Assembly: GCF_900116195.1 (NCBI RefSeq)
Contig: NZ_FOZW01000016.1
Coordinates: 1 to 64,000, forward strand
Length of the DNA: 64,000 nucleotides
Direction: 5' to 3'
Source of the DNA: Alloyangia pacifica
GTDB lineage: Bacteria; Pseudomonadota; Alphaproteobacteria; Rhodobacterales; Rhodobacteraceae
In this document: positions 8,548-17,218 of the stretch, piece after piece
Numbering within the stretch: the first letter of the stretch is position 1
Layout: each line of letters opens with the position of its first letter
Position numbers and translations under genes: made by a program
The notes under the pieces: model-generated
The model's input: only the letters and a program-made list of their open reading frames with translations
Databases searched by the model: none
Told to the model about the DNA's origin: nothing

Positions 8548-8748
8548 TCAGCGCTTGATCCGCATCGCGGCGATGCTTGCCGACGTCGGACGGTTGGCGC
8601 GTCTGATCAGCAGCACCAGCACCCCGAAGACCAGCAACAGCAGGGCGATGCCGGGAAGCCCGTAGCCGGGCTCGAAGAAGGACAGGATGACGAGGGCCAG
8701 AAGGGAAACGCAGAAGGTCGAGACGACAATGAGGTCCAGTGGTTTCAT
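8548..8748 (-). CDS. Small membrane protein of unknown function
   Basis: 66-residue frame with two predicted membrane helices: about residues 5-25 (LIVVSTFCVSLLALVILSFF) and 30-48 (LPGIALLLLVFGVLVLLI), followed by a basic tail. The hydrophobic pattern and codon use look like a real gene. The ribosome site before the ATG is weak. No family recognised; it stands alone and points away from the next gene. Confidence 0.55.
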   Translation of the reverse strand: MKPLDLIVVSTFCVSLLALVILSFFEPGYGLPGIALLLLVFGVLVLLIRRANRPTSASIAAMRIKR

Positions 8749-9199
8749 CTATTTTCATTCGGTTGGTGACGTGACGCTGCTCGAGGCGGCACCGGCGAGG
8801 CCGGCGCGCCGACTTGCACCAAGGCAGCGGTATCGAAGAAGCGCCACCACTGCGAGCGGCCCGCCGGTGATCAGCGCCCTATCGCCGATCGCAGCCGCGA
8901 CGCCAGCCGGGCGGCCTGCGGCAGGCCGGTATCGGTGGGCATCGCACCTGTCCTGACAGCTTGGCATCGCGCCGAGCCAGCCTTTTGACCGGGCCCTGCA
9001 GCGCCGAGCCATTTCGGCAATTCGCTGTCGTTTCGGCACCGAGGCAGGTGATTTCGGGAAAGCCCTCTCTACCTTCTTGTTTCGGGGCTGATCCTTTCGG
9101 CCCCGCTGCAGTTCTCGTCCGCGCCGTTCGGGCGATCTGGAAATTGTCAGAGGAGGCGGGCGGTCTTCATCATGCCGCATCACGCCGAAGGAGGTCACC
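8749..9199. other. 450-bp gap, apparently non-coding
   Basis: A 230-codon minus-strand frame crosses this region but reads through the start of the next gene and has low-complexity arginine/alanine content, as expected of a shadow. I see no terminator or operator. The end contains AAGGAGGT (9188-9195), the ribosome site that decides the start of the next gene. Confidence 0.5.
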
Positions 9200-10651
9200 A
9201 TTCGGTTTTCGGTCACGATCGTTCTGATCCTCGTTCTGTCCGCGGTCGGGCTGACATACGAGATCGCCGCGGGCCGCGTGCTTGCGCCCTTTTTCGGCAC
9301 CTCGCTGCTGACCTGGACCAGCGTCATCGCAACGGTTCTCGGGGGATTTTCACTCGGCAGCGCCCTCGGGGGCTTTGTCGCCGAACGCCCACGCATGGTC
9401 GCGCTCGGCAATGTCCGGAGCGCGCTGGTGGCGACGGCGGTGCTCATGGCGGTCTCGCCGACCCTGCTCGGGCTTTTTCATTCCTGGGGGGCGCGCGGCA
9501 CCGGCGGGATGATGATCACCGTGATCCTCGTCTTCTTCCCGGCCTCGGTCTTCGTCACGCTGCCCTCGCCGCTGCTGGCAAAGCTTGCAATCGAGGCGCG
9601 GCCGGGGCGCGAAGGCTCGTCTCTGGGGATCGTTCTGGCAGCGGGGTCGGTGGGGGCGATTTTCGGCGCCGTGCTTGCCGGTTTCGTGACGCTTCCGCTC
9701 ATCGGCTCGACGGCCACCTTCGCGGCCTGCGCCGCCGCGGCGCTGCTGTGCCTGCCCTTCGCGCGGGGTCGCCCCTCGGGGGCAGTCGGGCCCAACACCG
9801 CCGTCTGCATCTCGGCTATCGGCTTCGTCGCGCTCGCGGGGCTGGCGGGGGCCCCGGCCTGCCGCTACGAGTCCGGATTGTCCTGCCTCGATGTCGTGAA
9901 ACGCGGGCCCGAGGTCATGCTGGTCTCGGATGGCACCATTCAGGCCGCCGAACGGCTGTCGTCGACCGCAGAGCCGGGCGAGCTGGCGCTTCCCTATACG
10001 CAGTGGCTCTGGGACCGGCTGGATCGCGATCTCGGCCCGGCACCTTCGGTGCTCTTTGTCGGGGGCGGGGGCTACACACTGCCGACGGAGCTTCTGGCGT
10101 CACGGCCGAAGGCGCGGGCCGTGGCGGTGGAGATCGATCCCCTTGTCACGCAGGTCGTACGCGATCACCTGCCGCGGGCCGGCGAAGCAATCAGGCGGAC
10201 CGGATATGACGCAGCCATCAGCGCGGAAAGCGGGTCTCATCGCCTCGGCCTCGTTCACGCAGATGGCCGTGTCTATCTGAACGAGACGGAACACCGCTTC
10301 GATGCCGCGGTGATGGATGCCTTCTCCTCGGGGTCGGTCCCGGCCCACCTGGTGACCCGCGAGACCTTTGAACGCCTGCGCAGCATCGTGGACGGGCCGG
10401 TCTACGTGAACCTGATCGACCGGCCCGACGGACCACTCTCGCGCGGGGTTCATGCCATCCTGCGCGGGCTCTACCCTCATGTGGAGGCGGTACGTGGCCC
10501 GACAAGCGCGCGGGGACGCGGCAACGTGCTGCTTGCGGCTGCCCCGGCTCCGCTTGACGCCCTCGACGGCCTGCCCGAGGATTACACCCAAACCCGCGTC
10601 TCTGAAGGCCGCGCCTTTACGGACGACCGCGGCTCGGTTGGTCATAGGTAG
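9200..10651 (+). CDS. Membrane-bound spermidine-synthase-like protein (fused), probable AUU start
   Basis: About 483 residues. The N-terminal half has roughly six membrane helices like MFS-type fused spermidine synthases (LTYEIAAGRVLAPFFGTSLLTW is split across the usual first loop). The C-terminal half is a spermidine-synthase Rossmann fold: SAM/dcSAM-binding VLFVGGGGYTLPTE, acidic VEIDPLV, and DAFSSGSVPAHLVT. The only ATG/GTG in frame is GTG 9278, which would cut off the first helix. ATT at 9200 is in frame, adds that helix (VTIVLILVLSAVGL) and sits 5 bases after GGAGG. Related proteins are common orphan fusions whose substrates are mostly unknown. Confidence 0.8.
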   Translation: MRFSVTIVLILVLSAVGLTYEIAAGRVLAPFFGTSLLTWTSVIATVLGGFSLGSALGGFVAERPRMVALGNVRSALVATAVLMAVSPTLLGLFHSWGARGTGGMMITVILVFFPASVFVTLPSPLLAKLAIEARPGREGSSLGIVLAAGSVGAIFGAVLAGFVTLPLIGSTATFAACAAAALLCLPFARGRPSGAVGPNTAVCISAIGFVALAGLAGAPACRYESGLSCLDVVKRGPEVMLVSDGTIQAAERLSSTAEPGELALPYTQWLWDRLDRDLGPAPSVLFVGGGGYTLPTELLASRPKARAVAVEIDPLVTQVVRDHLPRAGEAIRRTGYDAAISAESGSHRLGLVHADGRVYLNETEHRFDAAVMDAFSSGSVPAHLVTRETFERLRSIVDGPVYVNLIDRPDGPLSRGVHAILRGLYPHVEAVRGPTSARGRGNVLLAAAPAPLDALDGLPEDYTQTRVSEGRAFTDDRGSVGHR

Positions 10652-10858
10652 ATGTGTTGGACAGATACCCCGGCTTGAGCGGGCAAATCCCGGGGGCGGT
10701 CTGGCTCCACGTCTCGCCGTGGGCTGGATCGATAGCCGAGCCGCTTGTATCGCGACGAACCTTTCCGACGGGCGCATGGCGCCTAGATGACTGAAGTTGA
10801 GACCCTTATTTCGGACCGCCATGTCGATATGCGCAGCGAGCAGAGAAGGAGCCAGGTG

Positions 10859-11875
10859 ATGATCCCCACCCTTGCGTTTTTCACCTTCGGCATGGCCTAC
10901 GCGGTGTTCTCTTTTCTGCTGGCCGTTGGGTTTCGCGACCGGGTTGTCGCCGACGTGCTCGACACAGTGACGGGGGACCTCGATGTTTCCCTATGGTATG
11001 TTGGCGTCGTCGCGGCTCTGATCTCGATCTGGGCGATGCGCGCCGAGATGCGCCGCGGGCACAGCAGCAAAAGGGCCTGCGCCAATGTCGCGCTGGTCTT
11101 TGCGGCCGTTCTTGCGCTGCATCTGGGTTTCACGCTTTTCAAGACGACGATGCCTGCCATCGTTCCTTACTACGCCGACCCCTATCTGGCGCGCATCGAC
11201 GCATGGTTGCACGGCAATTCGGACCCCTGGGCGGTGATCAATCGCATCTTTGGCCCGGACGTCATGCTGATCCTTACGCCCCTCTATCACGGGCCCTGGC
11301 TCATCGCGGCATTCCTGTTTCCGGTCATCCTCGTGGCCCTCGACGAGGACCAGACGCGGGTGAAGCGCTACCTCGTCCTCTATTGTGCAAGCTGGATCGT
11401 CATAGGCAATCTCGTGGCGCTGGGCGGGATGTCGGTGGGGCCAGTGTTCTATGACCGTCTCTACGACAGCAATCGCTTTGCAATGCTGACCTGGACGCTG
11501 CGCTTTGCCGGCGTCGAGACCTCCACAATGGGCGCGCTGCAGGACTACCTGTGGGAGGCGTATTCCGCAGGCCGGCAGAGCTTCGGAACCGGAATTTCCG
11601 CCTTCGCTTCGGTACATGTTTCGGTCGCCACGGTTGTCGCGATTTACTGCGGTGAGCGCTCCGCGATCCTCGCCTTGCCGGCAGCGCTTTTCTGCGGGGC
11701 AATTTTGCTGCTGTCGATCTGGAGCGGCTACCACTACGCCGTGGATGGCTATTTCTCGATCGCCGCCATGTCGATGATGTGGGTTTATCTGCGCAAGCGG
11801 GTCCAGCCGCTGGACGTCGGCGTCGCGGTCACCACTCGAACTCCCCAGAAATCCTTCGCTGCGCCCAAGGAATGA
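10859..11875 (+). CDS. PAP2-superfamily membrane protein (inositol phosphotransferase-like)
   Basis: 338-residue polytopic membrane protein. The C-terminal region has the PAP2_3-type motifs SAFASVHVSVA and SGYHYAVDGYFS, with the two histidines and the Asp expected of the phosphatase/phosphotransferase site near the outer face. Homologues include Aur1/Ipt1-like phosphotransferases and lipid phosphatases. The frame is open to ATG 10787, but AGAAGGAG lies 7 bases before ATG 10859 and the first membrane helix starts right there, so I take the later start. It probably remodels or hydrolyses a phospholipid headgroup; the substrate is unknown. Confidence 0.8.
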   Translation: MIPTLAFFTFGMAYAVFSFLLAVGFRDRVVADVLDTVTGDLDVSLWYVGVVAALISIWAMRAEMRRGHSSKRACANVALVFAAVLALHLGFTLFKTTMPAIVPYYADPYLARIDAWLHGNSDPWAVINRIFGPDVMLILTPLYHGPWLIAAFLFPVILVALDEDQTRVKRYLVLYCASWIVIGNLVALGGMSVGPVFYDRLYDSNRFAMLTWTLRFAGVETSTMGALQDYLWEAYSAGRQSFGTGISAFASVHVSVATVVAIYCGERSAILALPAALFCGAILLLSIWSGYHYAVDGYFSIAAMSMMWVYLRKRVQPLDVGVAVTTRTPQKSFAAPKE

Positions 11876-12115
11876 CACCTTGCAATAGACGCGGTGTCCC
11901 CGTTGGGCTGTGGCACAGCGCCCCCGGGGAGGCCGGCCCTGATCGCCCCGCGGAGCGCCCAGTTCTTGCGCGCCGAACGCTTCAGCGGGCGCACGGCCGG
12001 GCTCGGGGCGGGACACGCCCGCCAAGAAAGTCCCCACCGTGTCCCGGGCGCATCGGGCGCGCCGATGTCGGGCCGGCGCTGTCCAGAGGTCAGGCCGGCC
12101 CTTCTGCACGCTGCG

Positions 12116-13486
12116 TCAGCCCAGAACGGCCGCGACCGCATCCTTGGTGACCGAGACGATCTTGTCCGCTTCCTCCGTGGTCAGGCAGAGCGGCGGCGCG
12201 AAGCCGAGGATATCGCCCTGCGGCATGGCGCGCGCGATCACGCCGCGCTCGAGCATCGCGGCGACGACCTTAGCGCCCTTGCCCTCGGAGGCGTCGAAGA
12301 ATTCGCGCCCGTCGCGCTCGGCGACCAGTTCCACCGCGCAGAGCATGCCTTCACCGCGCACTTCGCCGACGTTCGGGTGATCTCCCAGCGCCTCGCGCAT
12401 GGTGTTCACCAGGTAGGCGCCGGTGCTTGCCGCGTTCTCGACCAGCCCCAGCTTGTCGATCAGCTCGAGGTTGGCGATGCCCGCCGCCGCGCCGATGGGG
12501 TGGGCGGAATAGGTCCAGCCATGGCCCAGCACACCGTATTCGTCGGTGCCCTGGCACAGCACGTCCCACATGCGCTGGCCGACGATCGAGGCCGACAGCG
12601 GTGCGTAGGCCGAGGTCAGCCCCTTGGCCGAGGTGATGAGGTCGGGCTTCACGCCGTAGTGGTCCGAGCCGAACATCGAGCCAAGCCGCCCGAAGCCGGT
12701 CACCACCTCGTCGACGACGAGCAGGATGTCGTGCTTGTCGAGCACCTTCTGGATCGCCGGCCAGTAACCCTCGGGCGGGGGCACGATGCCGCCGGTGCCC
12801 AGAACGGGTTCGCCGATGAAGGCGGCGATGGTGTCAGCGCCCTCGCGCTCGATCAGCGCCTCCAGCTCGGCAACGCAATGCGCGGTGAACTGGGCCTCGG
12901 ACATGTTCAGGTCGGGGCGGCGGAAGTAATAGGGCGCCTCGGTGTGGATCACCTGCGCAAGCGGCAGGTCGAACTTCTTGTGGAACAGCTCCAGCCCGGT
13001 CAGCGAGCCGGTCATCAGGCCCGAGCCGTGGTAGCCGCGCCAGCGCGAGATGATCTTCTTCTTCTCGGGGCGGCCGAGGATGTTGTTGTAGTACCAGATG
13101 AGCTTGATGTTGGTCTCGTTGGCGTCCGAGCCGCCGAGGCCGAAGTAGACCCGCGCCATGTTCTTCGGCGCGCGATCCATGACCATCTTCGACAGGGTGA
13201 TCGAGGCTTCCGACCCATGCCCCGCGTAGGCGTGGTAATAGGCCAGTTCATGTGCCTGCTTGGCGATGGCCTCGGAGATCTCGGTGCGGCCGTAGCCGAC
13301 GTTGACGCAGTAGAGCCCTGCGAAGCCGTCGAGCAGTCGGTTGCCGTCACGGTCGGTGATGTGCACGCCACTGCCGCCGGTGACGATGCGCTGCGCGCCC
13401 TCGCCGCGGGCGAACTGGCCGAGGTTGGTCGAGGGGTGGAAAAAGTTCTCGCGGTCCCACTTGGCGAGTTGGTCGTTGGTCAGCAT
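12116..13486 (-). CDS. atf: Class III aminotransferase of the ectoine-degradation locus
   Basis: 456-residue PLP enzyme of the omega-aminotransferase group. Lys288 in SAKGLTSAYAP is the Schiff-base lysine and Asp259 in VVDEVVTGFGR contacts the pyridine ring. By position with ssd, asnC and the ueh/eut genes, the likely reaction is 2,4-diaminobutyrate plus an oxo-acid to aspartate semialdehyde (Atf/DoeD step). The sequence also resembles putrescine/GABA:pyruvate aminotransferases, so that alternative remains. The ATG at 13486 follows AAAGGAG; 40 bp separate it from ssd in the same operon. Confidence 0.85.
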   Translation of the reverse strand: MLTNDQLAKWDRENFFHPSTNLGQFARGEGAQRIVTGGSGVHITDRDGNRLLDGFAGLYCVNVGYGRTEISEAIAKQAHELAYYHAYAGHGSEASITLSKMVMDRAPKNMARVYFGLGGSDANETNIKLIWYYNNILGRPEKKKIISRWRGYHGSGLMTGSLTGLELFHKKFDLPLAQVIHTEAPYYFRRPDLNMSEAQFTAHCVAELEALIEREGADTIAAFIGEPVLGTGGIVPPPEGYWPAIQKVLDKHDILLVVDEVVTGFGRLGSMFGSDHYGVKPDLITSAKGLTSAYAPLSASIVGQRMWDVLCQGTDEYGVLGHGWTYSAHPIGAAAGIANLELIDKLGLVENAASTGAYLVNTMREALGDHPNVGEVRGEGMLCAVELVAERDGREFFDASEGKGAKVVAAMLERGVIARAMPQGDILGFAPPLCLTTEEADKIVSVTKDAVAAVLG

Positions 13487-13526
13487 GTCGTCTCCTTTGG
13501 TGTCCTGTCTGGTCTGCGCGCGGGTC

Positions 13527-14984
13527 TCAGCCCCAGTCGCGGCAGACGTATTTGATGTCGGTGAAGGCCTCGAGGCCCTGACGGGCGCCCTCGCGGCCGA
13601 GCCCGGATTGCTTGGTGCCGCCGAAGGGGATCGGCGCGCCGGTGACCTTGGTGCGGTTGACCGCGACCATGCCGAATTGCAGCGCCCGGGTGAGCCGGTA
13701 GATGCGCCGCGGATCGAGGCTGTGGACATAGGCGACCAGCCCGTACTCGGTGGCATTGGCGCGGGCGATCACCTCCTCCTCATCGTCGAAGACGGTCAGC
13801 GGTGCGACCGGCCCGAAGGTCTCTTCGGACATGATGGCGGCCTCGTCGGGCACATCGGCCAGCACCGTGGGCCTGTAGAAGAGCTTGCCGAGCCCGGCGT
13901 CGACCGAGCCGCCGGTGAGCAGCCTGGCGCCCTTGGCCACCGCATCGTCCACATGCGCCTGCTGCTTATCGATGGCGCGCTCGTGGATCAGCGGGCCGAT
14001 GTCCGGGTCGTCCATGCCGTGGCCAAGGCTCAGCACCTCGACGGCCTTGGCGAACTTGGCGCAGAACTCCTCATAGACGGGCCGCTGGATGTAGAAGCGG
14101 TTGGCGCCAAGGCAGTCCTGACCCGAGGTGGCGAACTTGGCCTTGATCGCCTCGGTCACCGCCCGGTCGATGTCGGCGCCCTTGAAGACGATGAAGGGGG
14201 CATGGCCGCCGAGCTCCATCACGAGGCGCTTCACAGAGTCGGCCGACTGGCGGTAGAGCAGGCGGCCCACTTCGGTCGAGCCGGTGAACGACAGCGCGCG
14301 GACGCGCTTGTCCGAGGTCCATTCGCCGACGATGGCGGCGGCATCGCCGACCACGGTGTTGACCACGCCCTGCGGGAAGCCGGCGCGCTGCGCGAGCACG
14401 GCCAGCGCCAGCGCCGACAGCGGGGTCTCGGCCGAGGGGTGGATCACCACGGTGCAGCCGGCAGCGAGCGCGGCGGCGGCCTTGCGGGTGATCATCGCCG
14501 AGGGGAAGTTCCACGGGGTGATCAGCGCCGCAACACCCACCGGCTCGCGCCAGAGCTCCATCTCGGCGTCGGGCAGGTGGCTGGTAACGCCCTCGATGTT
14601 CGGGCGCAGTGCCTCTTCGGCGTAGAACTGCACGAAGCTGGCGGCGTAGTCGATCTCGCCGCGGGCCTCGCTGATCGGCTTGCCCTGCTCGGCGACCATG
14701 ATGCGCGCCAGATCTTCCTTGGCGTCCACGATCAGCGCGTGCCAGCGGTGCAGGATCGCGGCGCGGTCCTGCGGCAGGGTGGTGGCCCAGCCTTCGAAGG
14801 CCGTATCCGCGGCATCGACCGCGGCCCGCGCGCCATGGGCATCGCTGATCGCGACCTGCGCGATCAGCGCGCCGCTGGCCGGGTCGCGCACCGCGAGACG
14901 GCCGTCCCCGGCAAAATCACCCCCACCCGGCAGCAGCTCCGGGTCGGACAGTCCAAACGTCGGTTTGTTCGAAAGATCGCTCAT
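13527..14984 (-). CDS. ssd: Succinate-/aspartate-semialdehyde dehydrogenase (ALDH superfamily)
   Basis: 485-residue NAD(P)-dependent aldehyde dehydrogenase. The motifs are complete: PWNFP (157-161), nucleotide-loop FTGSTEVG (233-240), general base Glu257 in MELGG and nucleophile Cys291 in GQDCLGANR. It is closest in type to GabD succinate-semialdehyde dehydrogenases; in ectoine loci this protein (Ssd/DoeC) oxidises aspartate semialdehyde to aspartate. The ATG at 14984 is preceded by AAGGAGG. It lies between asnC and atf in one minus-strand unit. Confidence 0.88.
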   Translation of the reverse strand: MSDLSNKPTFGLSDPELLPGGGDFAGDGRLAVRDPASGALIAQVAISDAHGARAAVDAADTAFEGWATTLPQDRAAILHRWHALIVDAKEDLARIMVAEQGKPISEARGEIDYAASFVQFYAEEALRPNIEGVTSHLPDAEMELWREPVGVAALITPWNFPSAMITRKAAAALAAGCTVVIHPSAETPLSALALAVLAQRAGFPQGVVNTVVGDAAAIVGEWTSDKRVRALSFTGSTEVGRLLYRQSADSVKRLVMELGGHAPFIVFKGADIDRAVTEAIKAKFATSGQDCLGANRFYIQRPVYEEFCAKFAKAVEVLSLGHGMDDPDIGPLIHERAIDKQQAHVDDAVAKGARLLTGGSVDAGLGKLFYRPTVLADVPDEAAIMSEETFGPVAPLTVFDDEEEVIARANATEYGLVAYVHSLDPRRIYRLTRALQFGMVAVNRTKVTGAPIPFGGTKQSGLGREGARQGLEAFTDIKYVCRDWG

Positions 14985-15122
14985 GCCTGCGCACCTCCTT
15001 GGATGCCCCAAGCATGAGGGAATGCGGGCAGAGAGATCTCCGGGACTTCGGGCCGACGGCAGAAAATTCCTCTGCCGGGGCGGCGCGGCGGAGAGGAACT
15101 CTCTGCCCGGCCGCAAGTGCCG

Positions 15123-15602
15123 CTAACCGCGCAGCAGCCCCAGCGCCGGCGGGTCGCTCTTGACCGGCTTGGTGACGATGTAGCTGTAGTAGCGGCGCAC
15201 TCCGGCGCGGCTTTCCAGAAGCCCGTCCATCAGCTCCTGGAAAGCGGCGACGTCGGTCGTGACCACCTGCATCAGGTAGTCATAGCCGCCACCGATCGCC
15301 CAGCACCCGGTGATCTCGTCCATGCGGGCGACGGTGCGCTCGAAGATCTGGAAGCTTTCGGCGCGGTGGCTGTCGAGTTCGAGCGTGACGAAGACCTGCA
15401 CGTGCGGACCCAGAGCGGCGAGGTCGATCTCGGCGCGATAGCCGGTGATGAGCCCGGCCTTCTCGAGCCGCTTCATCCGCTCCCAGCAGGGGGTCGGCGA
15501 AAGGTTCACGCGCGCAGCGAGCTCGGTCTTGGCAATGCGCCCCTCACGGCTCAGCGTGGCGAGGATCGCAATGTCCCTGGTATCGAGGCGGGTGGAGTCC
15601 AT
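15123..15602 (-). CDS. asnC: Lrp/AsnC-family transcription regulator
   Basis: 159-residue regulator: N-terminal winged helix-turn-helix (residues about 8-55, LDTRDIAILATLSREGRIAK and LSPTPCWERMKRLEKAGLI) and a C-terminal RAM ligand domain (HVQVFVTLELD, CWAIGGGYDYLMQVVT). In ectoine loci AsnC/DoeX positively regulates the degradation genes, probably sensing a pathway intermediate. The start MDSTRLD at 15602 fits the family; the frame is open 15 codons further. It is transcribed divergently from enuR with only 74 bp between the starts, and the gap holds a TTGTC-N6-GACAA palindrome. Confidence 0.88.
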   Translation of the reverse strand: MDSTRLDTRDIAILATLSREGRIAKTELAARVNLSPTPCWERMKRLEKAGLITGYRAEIDLAALGPHVQVFVTLELDSHRAESFQIFERTVARMDEITGCWAIGGGYDYLMQVVTTDVAAFQELMDGLLESRAGVRRYYSYIVTKPVKSDPPALGLLRG

Positions 15603-15631
15603 GTCCTGCTTGTTCCGGCGAAAAACCCGAG

Positions 15632-15647
15632 TTGTCAATCTGGACAA
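15632..15647. promoter_or_regulatory. Palindrome TTGTC-N6-GACAA between asnC and enuR
   Basis: A perfect 5-bp inverted repeat with a 6-bp spacer sits midway between the divergent starts of asnC and enuR. A related, wider arrangement (TTGTC ... GACAT) lies before uehA. The position suits an operator for EnuR or AsnC controlling both directions. Binding is inferred only. Confidence 0.4.
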
Positions 15648-15676
15648 GCCGCCGATCGTGCTCGACCCTGCCAGGC

Positions 15677-17056
15677 ATGTCGCATTGGCCGCTCATTCCC
15701 GAGGATATCACCCGTCCCGCCTACCGCAGCGTCGCGCAGGGGATCGTTGCCGCCATCGGGGACGGGGCGCTGCGCCCCGGCGACCGCCTGCCGGCGCATC
15801 GTGAACTGGCCTGGCAACTCGGCATCTCGGTGCAGACGGTGAGCCGGGCCTACGAGGAACTGATCCGCGCCGACATGGTGTCGGGGGAGGTCGGGCGTGG
15901 CACCTTCGTCAAGTCCGGCCCGCGCGAAACCGTCGAGATCCCCTGGCATCGCAAAAGGGAAAGCCGTCCGCGGCTGGACCTGTCGCTGATGAGCCCGGTG
16001 CAGCTGCCGCAGATCGCCGATGCCTGGCGCTGCTCGATGCAGCGCATTGCTCAGAAACTGCCGCATGAGACCATGTTCGGACTGCGGCCCGGGGAGACGC
16101 TGGCGCGCTACGGGGCTGCGGCTTCGGACTGGCTTGCCCGGTGCGGGCTGATCGCGCGACCCGCTCGCGTGCTGGTGGCGAACGGGGTAACACCGGCGAT
16201 GTTCGTCGCGCTGATGACCGTGGCCCGGCACGGTGACGTCATCGCCACGGAAGCCGCGACCAGTCATACGCTGAAGCCCGCCGCCCGACAGCTCGGGCTG
16301 CGCCTGCAAGGGATCGCCCACGACGCGCGGGGCATGCTGCCCGAGGCGCTGGCCGAGGCCGCCGCTGCTGCGTCCGGGCAGATGAAAGCGGTCTACCTGC
16401 TGCCCTCCGGTGCCGGCCCCTACGCGCAGGTGATGGACAGCGACCGCCGTGCGGCGCTGGCTCAGGTCGCCGAGGCGGCCGGGCTCTTCGTGCTCGAATG
16501 CGATCCGCTCGGGCCCTTGGTGACGCGTCGCCCGCCGCCGGTTGCGAGTTTCGCCCCGAACCGGAGCTTCTATTTCACCGGGCTGACGAAATGTCTCTCC
16601 CCGGGACTGCGCTTCGGCATCCTCGCAATGCCCGATCATCTCGCGGAGCGCACGGTTAACAGGCATCTGTCCGTCTCCTGGATGGCCACGCCAATTATCG
16701 CCGAGATCGCTGCCGACTGGATGGAGAGCGGCGTCGCCGACACGATCCTGCAGGCCCACCGCAAGGAACTGGCCGCGCGGAACAGGATGGCGCAGCGCCT
16801 TCTGGGGCCGGGCAGCGCGGGCTTTGCCCACGGACTGCATCGATGGCTTCCATTGCCCGAAGGCATTGCAGAACGGGCATTTCAGCGGCAGGCGCTGCGC
16901 AATGGCGTTGCCGTGGCTGCGGGGGCGAACTTCGCGGTGACCGACCGCCGTCCCGCGATCCGGGTGTGTCTCGGAGGGCTCGGTCGGGGTGAGCTGGAGC
17001 AGGCGCTGGGCATTCTCGCGTCGCTGCTTCCCGCCCCCGGACAACCCACGGGTTGA
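15677..17056 (+). CDS. enuR: MocR/GntR-family regulator of ectoine catabolism
   Basis: 459-residue regulator with an N-terminal GntR winged helix (residues about 10-75, GIVAAIGDGALRPGDRLPAH, then ISVQTVSRAYEEL) and a C-terminal aminotransferase-like domain. Lys305 in LTKCLSPGLR is the predicted PLP lysine, matching the Lys described in EnuR of Ruegeria pomeroyi. EnuR is known to repress uptake and breakdown genes and to release DNA when PLP-bound with ectoine-derived intermediates. The start at 15677 (MSHWPLIPED) fits the family. The gene precedes uehABC on the same strand with a 162-bp gap that probably holds the main promoter. Confidence 0.9.
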   Translation: MSHWPLIPEDITRPAYRSVAQGIVAAIGDGALRPGDRLPAHRELAWQLGISVQTVSRAYEELIRADMVSGEVGRGTFVKSGPRETVEIPWHRKRESRPRLDLSLMSPVQLPQIADAWRCSMQRIAQKLPHETMFGLRPGETLARYGAAASDWLARCGLIARPARVLVANGVTPAMFVALMTVARHGDVIATEAATSHTLKPAARQLGLRLQGIAHDARGMLPEALAEAAAAASGQMKAVYLLPSGAGPYAQVMDSDRRAALAQVAEAAGLFVLECDPLGPLVTRRPPPVASFAPNRSFYFTGLTKCLSPGLRFGILAMPDHLAERTVNRHLSVSWMATPIIAEIAADWMESGVADTILQAHRKELAARNRMAQRLLGPGSAGFAHGLHRWLPLPEGIAERAFQRQALRNGVAVAAGANFAVTDRRPAIRVCLGGLGRGELEQALGILASLLPAPGQPTG

Positions 17057-17081
17057 CAGGCAGATCGCGATTCGCCCCGAA

Positions 17082-17104
17082 TTGTCATGATTTAATATAG
17101 ACAT
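17082..17104 (+). promoter_or_regulatory. Candidate EnuR operator/promoter before uehA
   Basis: An AT-rich island in GC-rich surroundings with the inverted words TTGTC (17082-17086) and GACA (17100-17103) flanking TAATAT, a plausible -10 element. The same TTGTC/GACA words occur as a tight palindrome before enuR. The location 115 bp before uehA agrees with published EnuR control between enuR and uehABC in related bacteria. Which bases form the -35 is unclear. Confidence 0.4.
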
Positions 17105-17218
17105 TGACTTGAGTTTTTTCGGCTTTGAGGCTGGGCGCATCCGCGCGGGCCGTGACCCGCAACCTGAAACCAGGCCCTGCCGCCCTTGGCGCCGGGGCCC
17201 CACGACAGGGGGTACGAC

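Noticed and set aside
8755-9447. 230-codon minus-strand frame across the gap before the spermidine-synthase-like gene
   Set aside because: It runs antisense into the next gene and has low-complexity composition without a ribosome site.
11894-15017. Two plus-strand frames of over 550 codons opposite atf and ssd
   Set aside because: Both are shadows of genes with complete catalytic motifs on the minus strand.
17053-17058. TTGACA as the -35 of the ueh promoter
   Set aside because: It overlaps the enuR stop codon and has no acceptable -10 at 16-18 bases; the AT-rich island further on is a better site.
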